Part shown: piece after piece, positions 37,860 to 46,848 of the stretch
Layout: each line of letters begins with the position of its first letter
Position numbering within the stretch: the first letter of the stretch is position 1
Assembly: GCA_022264855.1 (NCBI GenBank)
Contig: JABYQU010000006.1
Location: 310,001 to 374,000 of the forward strand
Direction of reading: 5' to 3'
DNA length: 64,000 nucleotides
DNA from: Lenzites betulinus
Taxonomy: Eukaryota; Basidiomycota; Agaricomycetes; Polyporales; Polyporaceae
Program-made: the position numbers and the translations under genes
Notes under the pieces: generated by a model
The model's database searches: none
The model's input: the letters and a program-made list of their open reading frames with translations, nothing else
What the model was told of the DNA's origin: nothing

Positions 37860-39051
37860 TACACGGCGAAAGTTGACTCCTGGAAAATTCTTTGGATTTT
37901 CTCCTCTCAAGATTATCCTGACTTCGTCTCAAGAAATTCGCCATCGGAGACCTCCGGGAATCTCTCAAGAGTGGATATTCCTGAGGTATTTCCAAGAATG
38001 ATGGCGCAAGATCCGAGAGATCATCAGCGCTTGTTCGATAGTTTATTGTATCTAATCCCTTCCGATTTGCCCCGAGCACGCCCGATACCGCTGGAATGGG
38101 GACAAAATATATTCATCTACTACTATGCATACCTACTACTGGTACTGCTACAAAGCCATACATTGAGTGTACATGTATCATAACACTATCAGCGATTATG
38201 ATACTTTATGATACCACTGCAATGGTGGTCATCGTCGGTGGTCGCCGTCACGCTGGCTGCTGCCGTCCTAGTAGCGACTCGAGTAGCGATGAGTATCCTG
38301 TACTTACTGTGCACGACGGCGGTAGTCTTGCCTCTTCAGGTCTGTCCACACCGTGGTCTGCCTATCGTCGTGCTGCCATAGATGGATCTCAGAGATTTTA
38401 GCACAGGGGACTTACCTTAATCGTTCCCTCCACATGAGGAGAGTCGTGCATGGTCTGTGGATAGAAAGATTAGCAAGAGGCAAGCTATACGGGGTGTGCT
38501 GGACATACCAGATCCACGAAGCATGCTGTCTTACACAAAGGCCACTTGCCCTCAGAAAGTACGCCCTCATCGCTGCGACGTGGCACACGATGCCACGAGG
38601 TTGACGGCACCCACCTTGCGTTGTGCTTGCGGGGAGATTGTGGGACCTCAAACAGAGCGAATGGTTGTATGACGACGGAGGATCGACTTGCTGTGGGCAC
38701 CTGGTAGAGAGCTGGCAGATCGCCAGCGCAATGGGCGGGTCATGAGAGCGAGCAGAGGCATGCCCAGCCAGAGGAAGGTGAAGCACCTAGGGCAGCGCCA
38801 GCAAGCTCTTGATGGTGTCTGCTGCAGGAGAGCTCAAAGTTTTGAGCTCCCAAGACTCAAGAGACCTGGAGAAGGGAGACAAGGAAAGGCGAGCACTCGC
38901 GCTGGCTGGCGTCGCGCAAGGGAAAATTCAACCGTGAGAACTGCTTACTCACGCACGTATCCTGGGAACTCTGCCGCATCCGGACAGCTTGCATCACGTT
39001 GATGATGTCTTTGATGGGACACTCCTAGATTTGGTATGCCCGGCGTCCCCC

Positions 39052-39084
<33 letters not shown>

Positions 39085-39631
39085 GGTGGAGTGCTATCAC
39101 GACCTGGGCGGAGTGGTCCCCAGAGGGGCTTGTTGTCCAGCCTGTACGGTCACACTAACCGCCCACTCACTAGGTTTATTCCTGCGGGTGGAACGGGTGC
39201 GGGGGGTTTAAACCCCGCGGTTTTGAGCACCAACCCAAAGGAGGAAATGCGTTTTCGCACACTTCCAGAGCCCTCCGGGTGCAGCCGTGCTCTGGAAGTA
39301 GTGTGGGACTCACCCGGCTTGAACCGGCCGGTCATACCCACTAAAACCCCCTGCGGTAAATGGGACGACTAAATCCCGGGGACGGGCTCGAACTGACGCT
39401 TCTGCACTTCTGGGCGCCAGATACACCGAGTTGCGCGATGGTACCGCTAAACCACCGCCGCCCCGTCGTCCCCCGCCCTTGCCATCAGCGCTGCACCTCC
39501 AGGATTCTCCCAAGATTGGCTACTTCAAGGAAAACACCAAGAATATCCAAGATTTTTCAAAGCATCACCTTCCAAGATTTTTCCAAGAGTCTCCGTTCAA
39601 AGAATCGTCAGGATTCATTTTTCGCTGTGTA
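37860..39631. mobile_element. TIR DNA transposon copy 2 (inverted relative to copy 1), interrupted by a SINE
   Basis: Begins TACACGGCGAAAGTTGACTC and ends on the other strand TACACAGCGAAAAATGAATC: the element of 6391-7761 in reverse orientation, nearly identical throughout. It is about 1.34 kb once the SINE insertion (39058-39466 plus one target-site copy) is removed. No transposase frame. Confidence 0.78.
39058..39466 (-). mobile_element. tRNA-derived SINE, with 14-bp target-site duplication
   Basis: The poly(A) tail appears as a T-run at 39056-39084. The perfect 14-bp duplication CGTCCCCCGCCCTT flanks it (39044-39057 and 39467-39480). The 5' end on the minus strand has a Pol III A-box (TGGTTTAGCGG) and B-box (AGTTCGAGCCC) at tRNA-like spacing; the head resembles a glycine-type tRNA gene (inference). 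The body contains a second B-box-like word (GGTTCAAGCC). The homologous TIR element at 6391-7761 keeps the uninterrupted target (6542-6555), which proves insertion. Length about 410 bp. Confidence 0.85.
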
Positions 39632-39980
39632 CGCCGGATTCGGGGGGTAGGACGCACGTAACATAGATTTAGGCGCCCATGTAGCGCCCCGCGGGCTCCC
39701 CGGCCCGACCGAGCTCCGAGGCCGGTCGGTCAATTTCTATATTTTTCAGGTGGATTTCGTCCCCAGACAGCCCGAGCCGGAGGTTGGGCCGCGTGGACGG
39801 CCCAGAAGGACTTACTTTCGGGGTTAAGTCATATAACCATCCCCGCTAGGGCTTGTTTTCGGGGGGTGGCCAAGACCTAACCTCGGCGGCTGGAGGCCCC
39901 ATTTTCGGGGAAATCGACCTGAATTTCATGTAAGTTCCGGGCCCTTCGGGCCCATTTTCGGGGATTCGGGGACATGAGCT
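39632..39980. other. GGGG/TTTTCGGGG-rich segment of unknown nature
   Basis: Repeated TTTTCGGGG words and GC-rich palindromic bits (CCGGGCCCTTCGGGCCC). Similar words and an ATGAGCTC...GCAGGGGTCCTGC block recur in inverse orientation at 37735-37860, so the two may be the arms of one more transposon. No ORF of note. Confidence 0.45.
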
Positions 39981-39987
39981 CTTGGTG

Positions 39988-40913
39988 TGGGGACCGGCAA
40001 CGCTAGGCCAAAATCCTGGAGCGCGCGTCCAGAGCGCCCGCACTCCGCTTACATTCGGTTAATTTCAAGCAATCTTAGCGGTGTCCTGGATCAATTCGGC
40101 ATTCACGGCAGGTTTTTATCTACAACGTGTGTCCGGGCGGCAGCAGTCCGGCATGCGATGCTGTGGCTGAGAGTGGCTGCGAACACGGTATTTAACGGTA
40201 CGAGGCATACTCCTCCAGCCTCGCTGCCCATATGGGCCCAATTTCTATCAGGACGTGTAGCTTAGAGTTCCGTCTGATGATTCTCCGAATTCGATTTGGC
40301 AAAAACAGCCGCCTGCTCCCTGTGGATGACATCTTAGTAAGAAATACTCTCAAACACCGTCCAAAACACCTGAAATCTCGACATATGGCGAATACGAACA
40401 CATTTGCGCAAAATCGCTACCGAAGAATTTGAAGGACTAAGTCGTCGTAGCCTGCCTATGCAGTTCTGGGGAAAACGTTGGGGCCGATCCGTCGGAGTTC
40501 TCCTCGCATGTTGTACAGGGGCCGCAAACGCCCATGTCACTTTGGGATTCGTGGAGTCTAGTGGGCTCGCCAACCGCCGTAAACCCTTTCAACACCATTT
40601 GGGATGCATAAGACATGTTCTAAACCAGTTTCCTGGCCGATTCAAGGGCGGGATCCGGTAAACGGCTTTTGCGCACTCCCATACTTCACTGAGCGCACAT
40701 ACCACGACTGACCAGGTCGATGTATCGCGTATGGACGAATATGACGTAGATTTCAATGTCCGACCGCCTAGATACAGGTGCTGAGGACCCACAGATAGCG
40801 CGGCATCTCTCGGCGACAGTCCAATCGCTCACCCCATCATATCTACTTGATTCCCGCGGGCGCTCACCCGTAAACGCCCTGGACACATTTTCTGGCGTGG
40901 TTGCCGGTCCCCA
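39988..40913. mobile_element. 926-bp TIR element with 7-bp target duplication, copy 1
   Basis: Starts TGGGGACCGGCAAC and ends GTTGCCGGTCCCCA (perfect 14-bp inverted ends), flanked by direct repeats CTTGGTG (39981-39987 and 40914-40920). A related site without the element exists on the minus strand around 37743-37780 (ATGAGCTCTTGGTGAGTTTG). No transposase frame, hence non-autonomous. The second copy is 43648-50572. Superfamily not recognised. Confidence 0.85.
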
Positions 40914-40984
40914 CTTGGTGGGTTTGCAGGGGTCCTGCCGTCGCTGTCACGCCCTGTGTACCCCAGCGCCTATGCCTTCAAGTT

Positions 40985-41287
40985 CTCGAGGCCTTGTCGG
41001 TTAGACCTGACTGCAGTAAAGAATGCGTAGCTGTTTTTAGGTCATCAGTGTCCGGCGCCGCTCTAGGGACAGTAACATGAGCTTCCAAGAATCCGACTCG
41101 GAGCCATGGCTTCTGACAGACAGCTCGACGTCCTCCTGGTCTCATGAAGTCATCCAGAACATCACCTGCTCGCAACTTCGACTTTTCGAGGCAGTCACCC
41201 TCCGCCGAGTCAACGTGCTGACGCTTGTGGGCGGTATATATACTGAGCAGGGGCTAGTGTCTCTACAGCAGCCATTTACACCATTTT
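40985..41287 (+). promoter_or_regulatory. Copy F promoter block: conserved element plus TATA box
   Basis: ACCTGCTCGCAACTTCGA at 41164-41181, TATATATA at 41235-41242, start codon at 41309. It is the near-identical inverted twin of the copy E block. Confidence 0.7.
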
Positions 41288-41308
41288 GCTCCGACAGTCT
41301 TCAAAGCC

Positions 41309-42280
41309 ATGAGCAACCAACTCGATGCCGCCGCTATTATCTTTGAAGCCCTCCGTGTGCTTCTGGTCAACACCAATAGCGCACGCATCATCACTAGCCA
41401 AGCCACTCTAGACAACCTCCCCAATCTGGCCACCGTGAGTGGTATCCCATCCGTGCTATCTGCCTGTTTTGACAGTACTATCGTACATTCTTCAGGCTGT
41501 CTATTTGAGCATCAACGGCACCTGGGCGACGCTTGAGGCGTGGATCAAAGCCATCCAAAAGGTTCCCTTACTGCATATCCCTGGAACGTGGTATTAATTC
41601 TCGTGACACAGCTTGATCCCACCCCCTTTGATGATGAGACATCGGACAAGGTCATCACCCCATTCTCTGACTTTGTTAGAGTCTACACGTGAGCACTTTC
41701 CGCAGCCTTGCAGCAAACGACCATCCACTGACGCTGACATCCTGGCAGGGACTTGATGATCGAAATCATACTAAAGCACGTGCGTTGCAAAGCTGCGTTC
41801 CCTACACGCGTACACGCCACCCTGACGATCACAAATATAGGGCGTTCTCACCTCCGAGAAGAGCCCCTACGCACCGGACGGTGCTGTCATTGGTGGGGAG
41901 ATTTTCCAGCTCCAGCGCCAGGTCGAAGTGAATGTTTCCGCGTCTCTGTCCACTCAGGCCGCGTTCTGACCTCCACCCCTATTTACGCACAGAGCCTGCA
42001 GAATGCTCTCAGGCCGTTTATTCCAAACCGCGTGAATGACCTCGTCAGAAACGGGGTATGTTGCTGCTCTCTTGTCCCATTGTGGTCACTGGCAAGCGGT
42101 GGGCTTTTAGCTGACGGTGACACTCCGCTCCCCTTGCAGAGACTCGCACGAGACGCATACGAGCTAGCGGCTTCGCGCTACCCTGTGCCGATTCGACCGG
42201 AGCAGGACGGATCAGATGACAGTACTGTCCCGGCCGCGGCCAGGACGTTCAAGCTACCGGACGCGCCGGGTCAGAAGTGA
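41309..42280 (+). CDS. Unrecognised helical protein family, copy F
   Basis: Seven exons: 41309-41434 MSNQLDAAAIIFEALRVLLV...ATLDNLPNLAT; AVYLSINGTWATLEAWIKAI; LDPTPFDDETSDKVITPFSD; DLMIEIILKH; GVLTSEKSPYAPDGAVIGGE; SLQNALRPFIPNRVNDLVRN; RLARDAYELAASRYPVPIRP...LPDAPGQK, stop 42278-42280. About 198 residues. Nearest relative is copy E. All splice sites are GT...AG and the frame is intact. It lies tail-to-tail with a degraded AKR (42440-43040), mirroring the copy G/AKR1 and copy B/AKR-relic arrangements. Function unknown. Confidence 0.73.
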
Positions 42281-42439
42281 GCGTGGGCGACAGTCATAAC
42301 GCCATAAGCCTGGCGCAGCGCCAGATTCAACTCTGAGCGGAATTCAGTCTTGCTTGTAGTCACGACTTGATAATAGTAGCCCAAATGACGATGGATTTCC
42401 AGTGGATGATTGGCTGTCCCGCGCTCCTTTTATGATCGG

Positions 42440-43040
42440 GAACAAGCTCAAGGGTGCGCTTCTGATCTATATTCGACCAGGTCCTCGAGCGAGTGGTAGC
42501 GGATAGTGAAGAAGCCTTCGCCGACTATGGATATGTGCGTCATCCACGATGTTTCAAAGGGCGAGACGGTGAATACGTACGGCGGAGTTGAACTCGTAAA
42601 TTCGACGAAGAATGAGATGACGAACTTGTGCAAGCATGGCAAAAGCTCCGCTTCGACATTGCTGGAGGCATTGGCATACGTATAAGGGGGTCAAACGATT
42701 AGCACTGTAACTGAGTGACGAGGAGCCAAACCGCTCGAACTACTCCTCATATAGCTCGTTGACTTCAGGATGACCAGGCTCGTAAGGCGTCTTGCGGTTC
42801 GGGCCGTGAAAACACCATAGTTAGATGAGCTAGACGCAGATACAACGGTCCAAAGACGAGTGTAGTACCACTGCACTCCTCTCCGACCGCACGAAACGAA
42901 AGCACGCACTCGGCGCCACGCTGTCGAGCGTCCTCAGGTAGACGTTGAGTAATTTGCGCAGATCCTACTCCTTTGTTCTCCATAAGTATTGGCACATCTA
43001 CGAGTTCCCGCCATGTCCACGAAGTGGGCCGCACATTCTC
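42440..43040 (-). pseudogene. Aldo-keto reductase pseudogene 2 (degenerate)
   Basis: Fragments of the AKR family in order but in different frames and with stops: KTPYEPGHPEVNELYEE, a stop, FERFG (intact gene: EGKFKRFG); NVEAELLPCLHKFVISFFVE (intact: [20 protein letters not shown]); GEGFFTIRYHSLEDLVEY (intact: [18 protein letters not shown]). The 5' catalytic part and the 3' end are lost. An old relic of the AKR copy that accompanied copy F. Confidence 0.72.
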
Positions 43041-43214
43041 CACATCCTAACTCCTCCTAAGTTTATGGATCCCAGGCGGCACCATAGTGCTTCGATCCAC
43101 TCGGCGCATGCCATATAGTTCATGCACGTCCCCTCCGGATGTCACCTACGCAGAGCACACCGAGTACGTCCATTACCCATAGTAACACCCCCATCAGGTG
43201 AGTAGCCTTCGTTG

Positions 43215-43430
43215 TCCTTCAGCATTCGATATCGCGCTGCCGACGTCGTGACTGACGCTGTCAGCCCTTAAGTGACGTTCGACTGTGACAAAGAAGACAC
43301 ACAGAGAAGAGCGCTGCGATGACTCGGAGCCTAGAATAGCCAGAGGTGATACGTGTGAGAGTTATCGTGGCATTGACACCACCGAATATACCGTTCCATC
43401 TACCTTTGTGGGTCCACTCTTGGAAATGTG
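43215..43430 (-). repeat. Dispersed non-coding repeat, copy 4 (inverted)
   Basis: Reverse complement of the 21370-21610 copy: shares CATTCGATATCGCGCTGCCG and GACTGACGCTGTCAG. The surrounding 43041-43640 has no gene. Confidence 0.5.
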
Positions 43431-44372
43431 CTAGCGGCGGTAATGCGCGTGAAATTATTCATCATCTGTCTGCCTGCCTCGGCTTGAGCCGCGAGTCCTA
43501 TCGGCATCATCATGCGCCCTTGGTGAGTCTAACAATAATGTGATATACTAGTAGTTGTACCTTTCACTTGGACTTGCTGCTGACTCGGAGTGGTACAACT
43601 TGAAGTTTCTAGTAAGTTGTCCGTAGTACCTAGTAGCATCCGGGTAGTGGGGACCGGCAACGCTAGGCCAAAATCCTGGAGCGCACGTCCAGAGCGCCCG
43701 CACTCCGCTTACATTCGGTTAATTTCAAGCAATCTTAGCGGTGTCCTGGATCAATTCGGCATTCACGGCAGGTTTTTATCTACAACGTGTGTCCGGGCGG
43801 CAGCAGTCCGGCATGCGATGCTGTGGCTGAGAGTGGCTGCGAACACGGTATTTAACGGTACGAGGCATACTCCTCCAGCCTCGCTGCCCATATGGGCCCA
43901 ATTTCTATCAGGACGTGTAGCTTAGAGTTCCGTCTGATGATTCTCCGAATTCGATTTGGCAAAAACAGCCGCCTGCTCCCTGTGGATGACATCTTAGTAA
44001 GAAATACTCTCAAACACCGTCCAAAACACCTGAAATCTCGACATATGGCGAATACGAACACATTTGCGCAAAATCGCTACCGAAGAATTTGAAGGACTAA
44101 GTCGTCGTAGCCTGCCTATGCAGTTCTGGGGAAAACGTTGGGGCCGATCCGTCGGAGTTCTCCTCGCATGTTGTACAGGGGCCGCAAACGCCCATGTCAC
44201 TTTGGGATTCGTGGAGTCTAGTGGGCTCGCCAACCGCCGTAAACCCTTTCAACACCATTTGGGATGCATAAGACATGTTCTAAACCAGTTTCCTGGCCGA
44301 TTCAAGGGCGGGATCCGGTAAACGGCTTTTGCGCACTCCCATACTTCACTGAGCGCACATACCACGACTGAC

Positions 44373-44790
44373 GCTTCCTAATAGCTCCCTATCGATAGTC
44401 CGAGGTAGCCTAGAAAGACTAGCATCAGCTTAGAATCTAAACTCAGTTTCGGCGCTTGCCGAGCGTAAGCTGCATGCTAGTTCCGGGGGATAGCTTAGTG
44501 CTAGTTTCGGAGTTCAAGTTAACAAGTTAAGTGCTTGTTTCCAGGTGCATGTTAAGTGCTTGTTTCCGTAGGCGGGGGAAGCTGAAAGCTTCCGGGCTGG
44601 TCACGTGACCTGTAGGTGCACGTGATCTACGCGTCGCGTCTCTCGGACGCGTCTCGCTGCTGCCTGTCGCGCTGGGTCGCTATCCGCGGGATACGAGCCG
44701 CGCGCTGCTCTTAGCAGGCTTCCAATGCGAGAATACGCGTGTGCCCGAAACTTCCGCTTGAGCGCGAGGTTGCGAGACCGACTCGCCCCC
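44373..44790 (-). repeat. Ngaro split repeat B2
   Basis: 418 bp, apparently identical to 44968-45385. It begins (plus strand) GCTTCCTAATAGCTCCCTAT and forms the 3' end of the element. Confidence 0.88.
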
Positions 44791-44812
44791 AAAGCGCTGG
44801 GGATGGTGGGTG

Positions 44813-44967
44813 GGTCAAAAAACGACGTCTGCGGGAGGAGACGTGGGGGAAGAGAGCGAAGGCGAGTAGCGCCCGTATCTCCATTCGCTCTCTTCCTTAA
44901 TCGGCCGTCCGCTTAGTAAGCAATCGTTAGGCCCATGGCTCGTTCCTCGCCTTGGGCACAACATCAC
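44813..44967 (-). repeat. Ngaro split repeat A2
   Basis: 155 bp, apparently identical to 50217-50371. It abuts B1 directly, giving the internal junction ACATCAC|GCTTCC that a circular intermediate would also contain. Confidence 0.88.
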
Positions 44968-45385
44968 GCTTCCTAATAGCTCCCTATCGATAGTCCGAGG
45001 TAGCCTAGAAAGACTAGCATCAGCTTAGAATCTAAACTCAGTTTCGGCGCTTGCCGAGCGTAAGCTGCATGCTAGTTCCGGGGGATAGCTTAGTGCTAGT
45101 TTCGGAGTTCAAGTTAACAAGTTAAGTGCTTGTTTCCAGGTGCATGTTAAGTGCTTGTTTCCGTAGGCGGGGGAAGCTGAAAGCTTCCGGGCTGGTCACG
45201 TGACCTGTAGGTGCACGTGATCTACGCGTCGCGTCTCTCGGACGCGTCTCGCTGCTGCCTGTCGCGCTGGGTCGCTATCCGCGGGATACGAGCCGCGCGC
45301 TGCTCTTAGCAGGCTTCCAATGCGAGAATACGCGTGTGCCCGAAACTTCCGCTTGAGCGCGAGGTTGCGAGACCGACTCGCCCCC
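44968..45385 (-). repeat. Ngaro split repeat B1
   Basis: 418-bp copy of B2, located just downstream of the recombinase stop codon. Confidence 0.88.
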
Positions 45386-45498
45386 CGGAGCGAAGCACCA
45401 CAGTCGGGCTAGCAAAAGTCGCGCCTCGTGCGCTACGCGCTCGACTCACCCCACACATAGCGAGCTCCATGATGATGAACGAAAACGGAATCTGCAGT

Positions 45499-46848
45499 CT
45501 ATTGTTCAGGTTCTCTATGTCTACGCTCGAAATCATTCATACTGTTCACTAACAACTGAGCCCGGGACTGATCAAAGGTCTTTGAAATAAACAGGGGGAG
45601 AATCGACTCAATCTTTCGCCAATATTCTAAAAAGGCCTTGGATTTCCATCCCCCTTGCGTAGCCACGATATCTGGGTGAGTACCCCGTAACAGTAACTCC
45701 GTAGCTCCTCCAATTCTGAAACAATGACCTGTCAGCGCGCCGAGGCCGGCCGCGGTCCAGATTCCGTTGCAACGGTCCAGAAACCAGTCTCGCGTCATCG
45801 GCGACCAGGTACCTGCACCCGCGGTTTCGAATGCGAACATAGGGGCGCCGATCGGGAGAGCTCGATTGATCGTCCTGTGGTGAATCAACGCCGTGACTGG
45901 GTCCGTTGGGTCCGAGTTCGCGGTAAGAACAACGTTCGTCCCTTCGCATTTCGTCGTCTTCGTCCATGGGATATGGAACACCGCATAGCGAACACCGCTG
46001 GGTAAAGTCCGTACGCCGATGTTCGTGCCTGACGAGACATGTCTCTCGTCGTCGAAACCGAATTTAGACGGGATCACAAGCTCTCCTAGCCTAATCAAAT
46101 CGCCGTGAGCGTTAGAAGACTCTGATCCTCGATCGTGATCGTACCTCCTGCATCCCCAGAATGCGGAACATGCTACTGCAAAGACAGCCGCGTCGAAGGT
46201 GTTCGACAAGTTCAAACCCGTGAACAATGCATGCATGTGTTCTAACGTCACTGGTGGTCTTTTCTGTAAGCCCGCAGGCTCGATTTTCTTCGCGCCCTTC
46301 TTCGTATAGGTGAGGATCCTTCCCGTCGGCCACTTCGCGCCGTTGATAGCGTGCCAGATCGCAAGGCCCGATAGCCAGTTCGATATGGTGTCGTGCCTGA
46401 CCGAGCCCGCGTGTCTCGCCACGAACGCGGCTACCAAGGTCTCGGGCGCCGGCATCCGCACGGCCTCCGGAATTCCGAGCTCGTCACAGAACTGGGTAAA
46501 CCTCAGAAGCCCCGCTCCATAGTTCTTTTTCGTTCGAATTTCTAAGCCCTCGGCGATGATCCGGAAGAGTCGAGAAGATGCAGAAGGGGAAAGGAAAGTG
46601 TCGAGATTCTGCCGAAACTGAGTCGCGTGCGGGGATGTCCAACGAGTAAGTCTTTCGTCCGCTAGCACGAATGGTCGCAGTGGGGAAACCGCGACCACGT
46701 TTTGAGGTTGAGGTCGACGTGGTTTGCGATGACGGAGCGTTCGCGACGAGTGATCGATATCTGCGGTCCCGACCCGGGCCGCCGATCCAACTACTCCGCT
46801 CGTCATCACGCCCGAGGGAAGGGGCGTGGGCGTGGTCGTACTAGACAT
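45499..46848 (-). CDS. Tyrosine recombinase (integrase) of the Ngaro element
   Basis: 449-residue frame. N-terminal region with core-binding-like helices (LEIRTKKNYGAGLLRFTQFC, SNWLSGLAIWHAING), then the catalytic domain: the first Arg in FWGCRRYD, then FHIPWTKTTK with the beta-strand Lys region, the H-x-x-R box in GHCFRIGGATELLL, a Trp in TQGGWKSKAF and the nucleophilic Tyr in FLEYWRKIES. This is the full R..K..HxxR..W..Y set of active tyrosine recombinases, which integrate the circular cDNA by recombination. The start codon overlaps the pol stop by eight bases (46841-46848), suggesting coupled translation or re-initiation. An earlier in-frame ATG is not needed. Confidence 0.9.
   Translation of the reverse strand: MSSTTTPTPLPSGVMTSGVVGSAARVGTADIDHSSRTLRHRKPRRPQPQNVVAVSPLRPFVLADERLTRWTSPHATQFRQNLDTFLSPSASSRLFRIIAEGLEIRTKKNYGAGLLRFTQFCDELGIPEAVRMPAPETLVAAFVARHAGSVRHDTISNWLSGLAIWHAINGAKWPTGRILTYTKKGAKKIEPAGLQKRPPVTLEHMHALFTGLNLSNTFDAAVFAVACSAFWGCRRYDHDRGSESSNAHGDLIRLGELVIPSKFGFDDERHVSSGTNIGVRTLPSGVRYAVFHIPWTKTTKCEGTNVVLTANSDPTDPVTALIHHRTINRALPIGAPMFAFETAGAGTWSPMTRDWFLDRCNGIWTAAGLGALTGHCFRIGGATELLLRGTHPDIVATQGGWKSKAFLEYWRKIESILPLFISKTFDQSRAQLLVNSMNDFERRHREPEQ

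Noticed and set aside
39374..39466. Possible tRNA gene (A and B boxes)
   Set aside because: No complete cloverleaf or acceptor pairing; it is the head of a SINE with poly(A) tail and target duplication.
42768..43040. Treating the 42.4-43.0 kb AKR as a working gene with unusual introns
   Set aside because: In-frame stop inside the NELYEE...FERFG block and shifted frames between conserved blocks, with no splice sites to rescue them.
39988..44372. The repeated 725-bp blocks read as LTRs of a retrotransposon
   Set aside because: Inverted, not direct, terminal ends; 7-bp duplications flank each 926-bp unit separately; no LTR-retrotransposon genes lie between them.
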